Assembly (NCBI GenBank): GCA_944474755.1
Contig: OX104124.1
Location: forward strand, 44,221,342-44,285,341
Length of the DNA stretch: 64,000 nucleotides
Source of the DNA: Limnoperna fortunei
Lineage: Eukaryota > Mollusca > Bivalvia > Mytilida > Modiolidae
Direction: 5' to 3'
Positions 1-15,000 of this stretch are shown in pieces. The position numbers and the translations under genes were made by a program. How positions within the stretch are numbered: position 1 is the stretch's first letter; every line of letters starts with the position of its first letter. The notes under the pieces are model-generated. The model saw nothing but the letters and a program-made list of their open reading frames with translations. It searched no databases and was not told where the DNA came from.

Positions 1-3000
1 ATATTGATGATGTTTTGTCCCTCAACAATGCTAAATTTGGTGACTATTTACATTCAATATACCCTAGCGAGCTTGAAATTAAAGACACCACCAATACACT
101 AAGGTCAGCCTCTTACTTAGACCTACTAGAAATAGAATCAGGGAACCTACAAACTAGACTCTACGACAAGCGTGATGACTTCAACTTTCCAATTGTCAAC
201 TTCCCGTTCATCGACAGCAACATTACAGCAGCTCCAGCGTATGGTGTGTACATTCACAACTTATACGTTATTCTAGAAGATGCGATCGTTATTCCGATCA
301 GTGCTGTTGACTGCTAAACTATTCAAACAAGGGTTTGTTTTACCTAGGTTGATGTTATCTCTCCAGAAGTTCTATGGTCGGCATCACGACTTAATTGATC
401 GTTATGGGAAATCAGTGTCTCAAATACGATCTGACATTTTCGATGAGTCATAGGTAGTGTTTCCTATTCCTGGATTTGACGTTTCCCTAGAAAGACACGA
501 GTAACTCGACGGGTTTCTAATTACATGCAGGCACTGCTTACCCTTTCGGAACATCTGAGTGCACCAATGGTTTTTATTGGGTTCGGGTTACTCTCTGTGT
601 TTTATGTTTATGATTTTTGTGTTGTGTTTGTCTATTTCCGGATTTGTAACTGTCCCTTAGCTTTTGGCTCTTGTTGTTCGGTCGGTTTTCTTTGTTATGT
701 TCTTGATAAAAATGAAATTTCATTTTTTTGCATAGTAATCTGTTAGGATGCGAGATGAAAATCTAAATATTTCTATAAAAACGAAAATTGTTGCCACAGA
801 AATTTGTATTAATAAAAATAAAATTAATTAATAGAAATAATATCTTACCTCAAATTGTGTGTGAAGAGATAACTTTATTAAATTATTGTTTAATTACACA
901 GAAAGTAAATTATTTATGTATCGGATGATGCTAAATATAAAGACAAACAGTTTATATATGACAGTACAAATATAACAACGTATATAACCCGTATGCAGCT
1001 TAAGGAAGGCAAAACGAACATGATTATTGATGATTCTAAATCACTAAATATTGAACACAAAATATATCAAATGTTAGACTTTGTTTGTAATGTATAGAGG
1101 ACGCTTTGTCAATAGACGATTCATCAACATCATTTCAACAGCAGATTGCGGACACTGCTGTTGACTAGGATGTTATTCACACATGGATTTGTTATACTTA
1201 AATCCATGTAGTTCCTTAGACGTTCTATTGCTGTCACCATGACTTTATTTATCCATGTGGGACATCCACCTCTAAATACTATCAGACTTTTATTAGATCA
1301 GACACTGATTAGACGGCGTCTAATTTGGTTCTGATCACTCGCTTTTTGTTTTATGTTTTCTTTTATGTTCCATGTGGTATAGATTTGCCTGAAACTCTGT
1401 TGGCACTTTCGGCTCGTTCTATGATCAAGTTCCCTGTATTTTACTGAAACAGATGAAACACTAAATAAATAAAAAGTAATGTGTTAATGGTTTCGTAAGA
1501 ACAGCTTGAACGTATGTCCATACCGAAGAGAAAGCACATTGCAGCTAGTTTGCCAAACCGACGCAATAAACAATAAAGTTGTGAAAAATTAGGCAGTATA
1601 TTATGAAAAAGGCATAGCTGATTAAATGTATGTCACGACTGGTTAAATTTTCTTTCTTAATTTTCTACATATTAAAAAAACTGTTATGACATATTTTCAG
1701 CTGAAAATGCTGTACTAAAAGCCAAGTTAAAAAATTGCAAAGATGAAAATAAAAAACTAGAAGAAGCATTGGCTACATGCAAGACTCGTTTAACCAATAC
1801 GTTACAAAATCAAAGTAGAATGGCAGGAAACCATCAAGGTACATTTATCATTTGTATTCCAGACAGCATGAACAATAATAAAAAATAACCTTTATTGCAA
1901 ATTTCGCCCATTTGTGTCAAATCAATTTACAAATAAAAAACTAACAAAACATTATGACCATTAATACCAAAACAATATTATAGAAGTACATTTTAACTGG
2001 TATGGACATTTTTTTCGCAATTCCAATGTTTGTGCTAAAGATACTAACACAAGTTAACTGTTCAGGTTTTGGACAAAGAATGCATATAATTTTGTCGTCG
2101 ATGTTTAAGTTAATGAAGTAATTATATAAATTTGTTATCTGCGAAATTAAAGTATTACGTGGTTCAATATTTGTTTGACAGTATAACAAGAAATGTTTTT
2201 GATCTTGAACATTTTTAAATCTAGAGCAGAGTCTGGTTGATATTTATTAGAATATTTTGGTATCTTCCTTGTTCAATATTCAGAACGTGATTACGTAATC
2301 AAAATGTAGTTATCAATTGTCCATTTTTCATGTATGAAATATTCTTCAAATTCATCTCTGTTTTAGTTTGCTGTATAATCTAAGGTTTACAACAATTTAA
2401 TTTAAGTTTTGTAGTAATAATTATATTTTATATTTTATTTTATATTTTATTTTATTTTTTACATTATAATAAAACGAAACTCGACATCCACGGATCCCCT
2501 TAGCTTCCAAAAATTAATTCTGCCATTTCATTCATTTAAATTGTATATTTCTACATAAAATTATGACATATAATTGCCTTGATCTTGGCACTTAGCTAAA
2601 TGTCAATTTAATAATGTCAAATAATAGCGTGTGAGTTTGAAAGAATGACAAAATTATCAGAAAGGCTTAAACCGGAAAATTGTAGAGTATCAGATTCCAG
2701 ACTTGATGATCAAATATTGTATTAATTTCATAATAGTTAGTTAACTTAATTGTTGATCTGTTGCTGGTATACATATCTTTAACTTTAATAATGTTGTAAA
2801 AATTTACTTCCATTATTATGTTTTTAATATACAAAATTTATTACGTCTATTATTTAGTTGAGCTAAACAGTTTCGTTTAAAAAGGGACATACCCCTGTAG
2901 TTGTTTGATTTGAATGAATAGTTGTGTATTTCAAGGATAATCGCAACATTACAACTTATTGTTGCGTTTTAGCTTGCCCAAGTACAAAGTTTATTGCTTA

Positions 3001-6000
3001 TTAGATTTTGCTGTTCAATGAGTTGATATTGATCTTTTACGTTGCTGCCTTAACCACCTCATAATTTTTCTGTTAAAGTTGAACCAGTTTGCTGGTTTCC
3101 TGTTCATTATGATTTCTTAATCGGCTATTATCATATTAGTTATAGTTAAAGTAATAATCCCCCTACTAACATATCCTTACATAAAACCGCATCAGAGATC
3201 ATTTGCATCAACAGGGTATTCAGCTTTGTGCAATAAAGTTTGCATGTCACTTTTTGTAATAATTTGTGTTTACATATTTTAATATGCAGTTTTATTTCGT
3301 GTTTAGTGATATATTTTTTACTTGTCTTTTTCAGATAAAGTTGAAAAACTTTTAAATAACACCCAATGCTTGGAACAAAAAATAAGAAAATTGAAGGAAC
3401 ATATACAGTCCTTAATAGGTTGGTACATAGTAAAATTATGAATCAATTAACAGAAAATATTTAAGATATGTATCTGAATTACGCATCAAATCTTTGCTAC
3501 AACATTTGATGAATTCAGAGGTACTAAATATGCAAGTGATGTGTAATTGCAGGGACAGAACTTAACTTTTTTAGCCAGTAGCCACCTGGGCCCCTACATT
3601 TTAAAATTTAGGAGCCCAGATCAAAATGTAGTAGCCCAGGTGTCACCATTGAGAATGAACAATTCCTGTAAAAGGCACGCACCCTCAAAAATTTAATAAA
3701 TTTTTAAGTACATCTTTATTTTTACAAAAGTTTTTTATATACACAATCCTCATTCAGTTCGTTTTCTACCTCAGAATCTGTTTCCCCTTCCTCATCATCA
3801 TCATGCCCCAGTTTATTTTAATTCTCTCCATTTCATCTAATAACTTATTTACATAGTCCCCCTTTTCTCTTTCACTACTTGTCTCACCCTTCTCACTCTC
3901 CTCATCTAACACCTGAATCTCATTCTCTACCTCTTGTGCTCCAGATCACAAAGCCAAACGTAATCATTAAGGGGGCGGTTGTGTTGGACCATGGCGTGTA
4001 CATTCCTAAACATTATATTTAACTTTTCAATGTTCTCTTTGTTTAGTGTTTGTATAATTTTTGCTGCCTGTGATTTAGATTTTGCTTCATGTTTTGTGTT
4101 GTATAGAAGGACCGCTTTCTCATGGCCTTTTGATTTTTGATGTTTTTGTACACTATCTAATTTGTATGAAACACAACCGCTAATAAATTGGTTCATTACA
4201 TTTTTATCCCCGAATTCCTTAGAAATTGAACAAATAATCCCATCGTCGGTGTTAATTAACCAACTTCGGCCCTTCTCCCACTCTTTTAAATACGTTCTCG
4301 ATCGTTTAGAGGCTTCATATTCCTTATAATATTCCTCCTTGTCATCCTTTTTTCTTTTTTTATCCGGAGGATTGCCCCCTTTCACAAATTTCCACATCGA
4401 CGATTGCATATCGGAAAACAGAAAATGATTGTAGTTACGATCTGTTACGGAAAAAACACGAAATATTCCGCGTTTCGCGACTGGGTTTCGAAATTCGGGA
4501 TCAGTTTAAGTAACTTTTGTTTCCGGTAAACATGTACGTTAATAAAATGCTTTATTATTTAAAAAAAGCTTCGTCAGAGAGGTTTGGCCCCCTTATCAAC
4601 AAGTTTCTCTCGCCCAGGTCCTCATTGAGAATTTAGTCGCCAGCTGGGCTCCTTTGAAACAAGATTTTAATCGCCCAGCTGACAATTTAGTCGCCGTGGG
4701 CGAGTGGGCGACCGTTAATTTCTGTCACTGAATTGTAATAACAACATTGTGAACCACAGTGCAGACCATTGATTAAAAATATTGTACCAGATACGCCAAA
4801 TGTCTCTTTTGCCCAGACTGTTCGTGACAAGCAAACGAGCTAAGCGACTTAACTTTATACAGCATGAACATTGTTATGCTTATTTTCCTTTTTCCATTTC
4901 GAGAAATGTGTTAATATTCTAACCAACAATTTTTGAATTCTATAATCTAATGTTATACATTTCTTCTGTGTTCAACTTGGTTTGAAGAGGTTTCGTAAAG
5001 ATAATTTCTTTTTGTATTGTTGGCCATTTGTTGATTTTTGCATTTGTTTGTTGTTGGTTCTCTTGAGTCGGGCCTTTTTTAAAGGATACCAACAGGCATT
5101 CAGTAATATGCAAATACATGTTTTTATATTTTTTACAACGTGTATTGATTATTGTGTCGATTAAACTTATAAATGTTAAATGATAGATAAGTAGTGTACT
5201 ATTTTGACCTGTTTGTTTTCAGAGCAAAGAGATGCCTTATTGAAGATCAAAGAATATCCCGAGCAATCAACAGTTCTAGACCGTATTTATAATTTTAATT
5301 TCATTTATTGCCAAAAATACTTTAAAGAAATCTTTACATTTTATGTTCTATGAAATGTGATCGCATTTAAGCCGAATTGATGTAAATCATGACCGAAGTT
5401 ATGTTTGTGTTTTATCTTATTTGCAGTGATTTTAAACAATGCAGCGTTTGTTTAAATAGTTTTCCCGTAGGATTTTGAAATCATTTTTACATTTTGTTTT
5501 TTGTTTCTTTTGTTTTTGTTTGTTTGTTTGTTTGTTTTTGTTTGTTTGACCAAATTATTTGCTATTGTGTTATACTAAAAGAACCGTATTTATCTTCAAC
5601 TAACTATTTTAACTGTTCTACCTTGCATCATTATTTATACGTTTTTGTTGTTTGGTTTATACCACAGATGGGTGCGTGAAGTTTTATCGTTCCTTCTTTT
5701 GAAAAAATCATTCGAGCGCTTTAAGAAGAATAGTTACGTTGATTTATATTATGATATAGCTCTATAGTACTAATTGTTATAAGATCCTTTGTTTTGTTAT
5801 CAAACATACAGTACCTGGCCAAAAGTGTTGGCGCACGTATATTAATGGCGACGTCATATAGAAAAAAGTATCAGAAAGAAATGCATGTAACGACGGTACA
5901 TGTTGGTTTGTTATGAAATAAAATATGCAGGATAAAAATTTGAAGTCTTTTTTCTTATTATCACCGGTAAATTATTGATTATTCCCCCTTTTGTGTATGT

Positions 6001-9000
6001 TATCGTCTGCTAAAAAATGGCACCCAAGCGTAAAGAATTGTCAACTGAGCAGAAAAACATAATCGTAGATTTGTCTAGGAAAGAGTATTCTGGTAGAAAA
6101 ATCGCAGAGATCCTCGATTTGAAGGCAAGAACTGTCCAGAATTTTTTGAAGCGGTTCAAAGATCGGGAATCCATTGAAAACGCCCCTCGAACGGGACGAC
6201 CCAAAAAATCGTCGGAAAGGTTACAGAGGACCCTGCTACGTGTCGTAAGGGAAAACAGGAGGGCAACAATATCGGACATTACGACAAAAGTTAACAATAC
6301 TGGGCTCTTAACTCTATCATCACGAACTGTTAGAAGGAGATTGTTCGAATCTGGTTTCAAGCGAAGGCCTGTGACAAAGAAAATAACAATTGGTCCCAGA
6401 AATCGTGAAAAGCGGCTACGTTATTGCAGGACAAAACTTCACTGGAACGTGCAGGAAAATTGGTCTAGGATTATTTTTAGTGACGAGACTAAAATTGAAA
6501 TAGGAAATGACAGTAAAGTGTATGTTTGGAGAAGATCTGATGAACGTTTTCACTCCGATTGTGTAGGGGTCGTCCCCAATGCTGACCTAACTGTGAAATG
6601 CTCTGCAATGTTCTGGGGTTGTATTTCATACTTTGGTGTCGGTACCTTAACTCAAGTTGATGGAAATATAAACTCCGAGAAGTATATAAGTGTTTTAGAT
6701 GCAAATTTATGGCCAGTTGTAGCCAGACATTTTTCTAATTTGCCGTGGACATTGCAAGAGGACAATGCGCCATGTCATGTCTCGAAACGGACTTCCGATT
6801 GGAAAACAGAAAACCAAATTTTAACTTTGCCGTGGCCATCACAAAGCCCTGATCTCAACATAATAGAAAATGTCTGGAAAGTGATAAAATGCCGTGTTTC
6901 TCGCCGCTTACATGAGATTAAAAATAAACAAGATTTGATCCGTGTAGTGAACGAAATCTGGATCGGACTTCACTTACATTATATTCAGAGTTTATATAGA
7001 AGCTTACCTAAAAGAATTAGAACTGTAATTAGAACAAGAGGTCAAATAACAAAATACTAGCTTTATGAGGTAAGTTTTTATTAATTATATCAGAAAAACG
7101 TTGTTTTTCGTAACATGAAATACAATTAACATTTCAATGACGTCGCCATTGTGCGCCAACACTTTTGGCCAGGTACTGTAAGTAGCGGTATGCAATAATT
7201 GTAATCAAACATAATTTGATTTTCAAGAAAATTAAATTATCGTTCTGATACGTGTCATTCCGACAGCACGTATTACTATACAGAAAGTAAATTGTCGGTA
7301 TACCTGCTGAGAAAATTTTAACATTCCTAAATATATTGCCAAACAATAAAAAAGTAAAGCTAGGTCGATTAAAAATTAGCTGTTGACAAAATTAGTGCAA
7401 ACGAGAAAAAGGTAGAGAGGACAAACTTATCACGTGACAGAGATTCAGGAAAAGTCCAGTGGTTAAAAACTTTCAAATAATTGTCAAATGAAAAAATATA
7501 TAGCGTGCAACTAATTGTCGAAAGAACAGTTAACTTCTTCGGTGTTTATTAGCCTTCTATTGCTATGAGCACCTAAGGTGAATTCAACTTTGATATATTA
7601 AAGCAATACGGTAAAAATATACATGCCGCGAAAGTTATCTTGACGAGATTATATACTTTTAGTTTACTGATTTTTAGTTAATATGTTATTAATAACCAAT
7701 ACCGTATAAGTGGTTTTATTCGCGTGTGGAAAAATTTAGCGTTTTTGTTAAAAAACTGTGCGAGTTTATTTTTGGCATAATGTAATTTTCGTGGTCCGTA
7801 ATCACTTGAATAACTCTATCATTTGTCTTAATATTTCTGCTCTTTGAAGGATAATAGTATAGTAAATAGTTTTTTTTTCTTTCGTCGTCGTGTAGACGAC
7901 AGTGATGATGTTAAAGTTTTAAAAAATTATAGCTTATTTTAAAAAAAATAGTGTCACAAAAATGATATAGTTGTATGACGCTTGTCAAAATTAGTTTACC
8001 CATTTCACAGCTTTAGATTACATTCAGTCCGGTCGAGACAGCGGTTTCTATTGAACAAAATATGTCTTGATAATTGTTTTACAACGCATTGTTATTTTAT
8101 TCCTTGCTAAGTTTTCTTTACAAATAATCTTAAATTTAATCTTATCCATATTCTTTCTCGACTTATTTGTTTTCAGGGCAGAAAGATGCCTTGTTGAAAG
8201 AAAAAAAATATCTGGAGAAATTTATTAGAAATTTACAAGGTATTTATAATTCTGTTTTCGAAACTACATGAAATACTATGAAACATGGAAAGAGGAAATC
8301 AATTTACTCACGAAAAACAACATTAAAAAATTTCAAAGAAAACCGACCGAACAATATTAGCCAAATGCCAAGGGACAGTTACAAAACCGGATATAGACAC
8401 AACACAAAAACCTAAAACATAAAACACAGAAAGCGAGTAACCAGAACCATGGGTGCACTCAGATGCTCCGGACGAGTAAGAAGTGCCTGCTTCTATTTAG
8501 ACACCGGTCGAGTTTCTCATTGTCATGTTGTATCTATCGTTTAACCTAATAATAAGGCTAAAACAGGTCTAAAGTTATAAATAATACGAAAGGAAATTCC
8601 TCAATCTATTACTAGTTATATATGCATCTGTGACGAAATATAAGCATCACATATTGTCATTTTATTAACAAAATAATTTAAAAAAAAACCACACACACAA
8701 TGATTAAAACAAATTGACCTCGCGTGCCAGGGCGTACGTCTCGTATTTGTCTTCGAATTTTTTAAAGCGGAAAAAGTCGAGTCTAAAGTTATAAATCATA
8801 AATGGAAATTCCCCCAATATATAACTAATGCATCTGTGACGGAATATAAACATCACATAGTGCAATTTTATATAAAAAAGAAATGGAAAAAAAAACAAGG
8901 TGTACATCTCGTATTTGACTTCGAAATTTTTTAAAGCGGAAAAAGCGAGAAAGACGAAGGCGGAATAGTAACATTTTTTTTTCACGTCGCGCTTTCGCGT

Positions 9001-12000
9001 TAGCATTATTTGTATGTATGATTGAAGTTAGTTTAACACTATTTTCAAATATTATATACGTCTTTTTAATATGGCGTCGAGTGTTTATATGGAAGAGCTG
9101 CAGTACCCAACGAAACAGCAGACCTTCGACAGGAAACTGGTTCTCTTTGCAAATTTAGGGATGAGTCGAGCACACCCTCTCGCTGTAAGGGTCGAACAGA
9201 CAACTCGGTGATCAATACTAGATTACTGCTACCTTAACCACCGCGGTCGAGGTTTTTTATTATAAACGCGTAAAAAGATTATTTGTCGTGGTTTGATCAG
9301 TTTCCTTTCTGTGCCACAATTCCTAAGAATTCCGGTGTATAATACTGAGAAAGATTTACGACAAAAGCGAATACATCTATTCATATATTTTATTCACTAT
9401 CTAATTGTATCACATGAATTTACACAGAATTAAATGTCAAGTAAAGAATAAACGCGTTTGTATATAGAAGCTTACGATTTAAAGACGCAAACATGTAAGC
9501 ATAATTTTAAAATCAAGTCTGCTTTTGCATTTTAGCCGTCACAATTTGTTTATTTTACGATGTCTGTTATAGTCATTCGATATTTAATGATATATAAGTA
9601 TAAATGGTTTCCTTTAAATTCGGAAGTGTTTGAAATTAGTTACTAGGTATTACCTTTTTTTTGGGAAAGGGGGGGGGGTGGTTCAGGACATAATGGAATT
9701 GCCGCGAACCATAGTGACGTGTTTAGAGAGTACTTGCACGCTAAGGATCTCTTTTGTAGATTTCGAAAAGGAGAAGGCTTAAAATTTTCCGCCCATACCC
9801 ATACCACTTATTTTTCCAGTTGAATTCAAAATGTTTGCCCTTTTTTCCATCTTTCTCTAATTGATTGAGGGGGCCTCGGTGGCCGAGTGGTTATGGTAGT
9901 CTACTATTGATCACGTTGTATGTCAACACTGAAGTTGCGGGTTCGAGTCTCAAGGCGGGCAGGGTGCACTCGACTTAATTGACAAGGATTGCCACTTTTC
10001 CTACCGAAGTAACGGGGTTTTCTTCGGGTACTCCGGCTTCCTCCTCCAATAAAAACTGAACGCCATGATATAGCTGCAAAAATTGCTGAAAGTGGCGTTA
10101 AGCAATATTTAAACAAACAAACAAACAAATCTAATTGATATTTAACTTATTCTCGTCATGAATAAAGCTGAACACCCTCGCTGAAAGAAAAGCGAGCATC
10201 CAATCAATCAATCAATCAATGAAATAAGTTATTCAAATTGAATGACAATCTTTTAAAGGGTACGATTCGAAAAGGTTCTGTTTTATAGATATGACTGTAA
10301 TGACAATGTTCAAACCGATCTTCATAGATCTATGGAATTAATGACGTTTTGTTAAAAAAATTACTATTTCGTACTATAACACGTGTCCATCTGTAACACA
10401 TTTTTACGCTTAACTGCAGTATTCACAGACAAGTCTCCCCGGCGTTATTAGGGCCTCAGTGGCTGATTGGTTGGTCATCTACTAGTTATTACATGCCTAT
10501 AAACAGGTTGCGGATTTTCGAACGACTGCAGATAGAGTGTGCCCGACTGTATTGACTTGTCCGTTTTAACCCGTGTACTTCGGCTTCCTCCCACCCCACC
10601 ACCAATAAAAAATGGACACCATGAAATAAATGAAACAATCCAGCGTAATTGTAATTATACTTTTAACTTCTTTTATTGCATGTCAAATAAAACTTGCGCA
10701 GAATCGCTGTTTATTTTACAATACAACTTTTTGTTTAGTAAACAATTTTTTTTGATTGACAATGCTTGTTCAACAGTTCAACAATTGTTTATACACAACA
10801 GTTTTATAATTGTATTTAAAAATGTTGTAGACTAAACAAAAACACGTAGGCATACATTTAAGTAACTAGTAATGATGTCAAAAAGAGGCCACGTCCTTTC
10901 CTAAATTAAAATAAATCTGTTGCTGATTGGGGGAGTCGGGTCGGCTTAATATACGACAAAAATATACATGTAACAGGTCGCAGAAAATAAAATGGGCCGA
11001 AATCACGAGTCGCAGAAATAAAAAAAAGAGAATCAATAAAGGATTACGAAAATAAAACATTTACATCGTCGCTACTGATGTGCCTTAAATCGAAGGTTTT
11101 TTTAAGGTTTACAGGGCGCAACCCGCAAATATGTCCTGTTTTAAAGAAATTTGCTTTCTTATATAATATAAAGAGAATAGTTTTTTCTTTATATATGTTT
11201 ACTTATGTTATTTTTAAGAACGAGACATTGTATTAACTATTCTTTTGAATACTTGCGTTTATTTTATTATAAATGCATATATAATATACAAATCACGCAA
11301 AATTCGTTTTATCTTTAAATTATTAATGTATACGTATCCGTCAATAAACTGACCGATTTATGCATATAATTAAATGACGGATTCTGGATCGCACTGATTG
11401 AACTAATCGCTGACGGTTACCAAGGTAATGACGGATTCATAATTTTGGACGGTTGTATTCATCATCAATCAGTCAGCGATCCGTCAGCGTTCCAAAATCC
11501 GTCACCAATCAGTTATCAATCAGTCAAAGTGTTGCGTTTACGGGTGCAAGTACTGTACATCAAAAGTTTTTTTAATACAAAATCAACTGAAATGTGCATT
11601 CGAGCTTTATTGTTTTGTCAAACAAAACCTGAGTGCGGCAATTGTAAGCAGCAACCTTATAATTTGCGCATTTTTGAACGAATTTTTTATCATGTAATTT
11701 TACCCTGCGAAAATAGTCGTTCTTAATAGGCATTATAATTTCCGCTTTATTATTCTGAAAACATTGTTTCTATTTTAAATAAAAGTTTTAGCATTCAATA
11801 TGTTAAAATTATTTAAATATTTATTCTAGAGCGTAAGCGTTTATGGGAGTGTAGCTAATATTCAATATCAGTCGTTTTTTCCATATGTTGATTTTAGTAG
11901 TTGCTTGTTGTTTAAGCCTTCTAGTCACGTCTTTATCTTTTTCTATTGAAGTACTATTCCGTTTTCTTATTCTCAATTTTCACCCTAAAACATATTAATA

Positions 12001-15000
12001 ATGTATTTCTATTTTCCTATCATCAGAAAAAATCAGACTGGTGGAAACCGAAAACAGAGGCTTATATAAAAGTTTAGAACGTGAAACAGGTACCGCTTTT
12101 CTTTTAATGTGTTTCAAATTAGTGTCATGTTTTTGACATTATTTTTAGTCCCTACTATCTTCGCCGAAGGAGACTCTAGGTCTGCACTCCGTCCGTCAGT
12201 TTGTCAGATTGTCAATCCGTCACGGATTTTTTTTTAAACGGAGGCAAATATTAAGCTGATATTTGTTATGTGAGTAAACCATGATGAGATGCAGAAGTAC
12301 GGTTCAATGATTTTTGACGGAATTATGGCTGTTGGAAAATTATATATGCCGGTAGGGTATGGAAAGGGATATCCGCCAAAATATGTTTGTTTGTTATTTG
12401 TAAATTGGTAAACCAACAATTCCTTAAATGTTCAGTTGTTTGTTTGTCCATTGTAAATTCTTTAATTTTTTGTTTTCGAAATACATTTTCCAGCTTGGTA
12501 GCCTGTATTTACCACACGTTTTTATTTGTTTCATGTCGTTTCGTTCATGGATATTATATTGTTTCAGTAGTTTTTAATTTGTTCTTTGTATATTTCTCAA
12601 ATATTTCACTTTCATAGCAAGTTTACTATTATCTTTTTTGCTTATTGTAATTCCTAAAATTTAATTATCTGCTTTTGAACGGTCCTTATTTGCAGCTTGT
12701 ATGTATTTTTTAAAAAATCGCTTACAAAGTACGCATTAGCATAGTACAAATTGAAAATGAACGCATTAACATTGTACAAATTAAGAATGAACCAGAATTA
12801 GGGTTGGTCTAAAAACAGGATGGTAAAAAAACAGGACGGTAAATTGTATATATATAAATGGTTTATAAATTTTGAAGTAAAAATGATATCCACAAACTTA
12901 AAACTGATTATTAACGAAAAAATTATAAGCTCTAACGTGATAAATAACGATAATATAATGAGTTTAAAGGTAAAAATTCTTGGCAGGAACGGATATTGTT
13001 ACGCGAAAAAGCTACAGAAAATTCATAAGGTAACCATATTTGTCGATAAATATGTTACATGGAAACTATTGCCTGTCAAGAAAAGTTTATATATTATTCA
13101 AGAACGGGATTTCTTTCTGAATTACATACTGCAATTTTGTTCTAGATTTCAAAGATTGAGGCCTTATATCTTTTTTTAAAAATACATGTCTGTCAAAAAC
13201 AGTTTACAACAACAAAATTGCTTACTAAAAGACTCGTTGTTGTTGATGACGATCATAAGTTAATCTGCATGTAACGTATTGTAGATCGCATTTAATATAA
13301 CGTTTTGGATTTTTTGGTGATAAAAGCTCTACAACATCTTAAACATTTGGATTTTAAATATTGTTTGAGAACCACTGGTCAGTCTTGATCAGAAGAAACG
13401 CGTGTCTGGCGTAGTAAATTTTCTTAACCTCTGTCTTTTCGATGACATTTTATTTGCAACAATTGGCGGCCAAAAAGATCATATAAATCTCCGAACCATA
13501 TTTCAGATGATAAACCTTTATTATGAAAAAACTATGCAGTATGGTTGTTTTATGTAATATGTTTTAAAGATATTTTGTTTTTCAGACTAGATTTTAAAGT
13601 TGAATAAAAATTGTGAACCAAAAAAGTTCATAAGTCCGTGAAAGTGTAATGATTAGTTTAGGTTTTTTATAATTAAACCGTTAAATAAATATTGAGACAT
13701 GACTGTGTTAAACATGTAAACAATATTTATAAATTCAGCAAACATTTGACAATAAAAACTAATAGCAAAATAAAGTAAAATAAATTCGAACATAATTAAT
13801 ATAAAGAAGTGGAAATATTGGAATTCATATGAAAAAGGTTCATCTCTATGACTCAATTTTTTAAATGGTTAGCACAGAAACTGTAAAAAGTAGTTGAATA
13901 ATGTATAAGCTTTTCTTCACAGACAATAGATTTAATGTAAAATATTTATCGTCAAAATGGTTACCTTATGAATTTTCGGTCACTTTTTCGCGTAACAAAA
14001 TCCTATCCTGTCACGTTAAAGCGTATAATTGTTTCTTTAATAATCAGTTTCAAGTTTGTTGATATATTTATTACTTCCAAAGTTATGATCATTTATATAT
14101 AGAATTACAATAAGCGAAAAAAAGATAACAATTAAGTTGCTATGAAAGTAAACTAGAATATACAAGAACAAATTAAAAACTACTAAAACAATATTGTATC
14201 CATGAAACAAATAAAAACGTGTGGTAAATACAGGCTACCAACATGGAAAATATATTTATCAAAAAATAATTCAAGAATTTACAATGGACAAAGAAATAAC
14301 TGAAGGAATTGCAGGTCTACCAATTTACAAATAACAAACGAACATATTTTTGGAGGATATCCCCTTCCATAGTAGGGAACTTTGTATTGCCTGAGTAATA
14401 CTATCCACACTTGTTTCTTTATATTATTTTTAATATAGGTTTTCATAATTGTCTTTTAAGATCACGGTCGATTTATATAAGGTTATTGTTGCCTAAGACA
14501 TCGCTGACGTGCATTTCAGCCTTACGTGAAACATTCTTTCAGATTTTTGCAGTAAAAAATTTAAGAACAAATGTCAGAAATGCTGTCAACGTTTATTGAA
14601 TTTAAATAAACCATAGGACTATTATGCTATAGTGAAAATTTGAAACTGACCACTGAAAGTAATTCATAAGCGATCTTACAAATTTTTAGATGAACTCTCT
14701 AAAATCTATAACGAACTTGTAATCATAATAAAAAAAAATTATTGCTCATATTTCATTTCTTTATATACACAAATGAATAATAATAGCAATAATAATAATA
14801 ATAATAACAAAGTAAGTAATTAAAATTAATTACTACATACAATATTGAAACAGAATTGAAAACCTTTGTAGACATAATATCACTCCCAAAATCTCTGAGA
14901 GACAGGAACGAACTGAATATCGTTCCTAGCACTCGGGTGCGCTTGTGTCTTTAATTTGCTTCGGGTTGCTCTTTTTTGTATTTTGTCCTAAGGTTTTTAT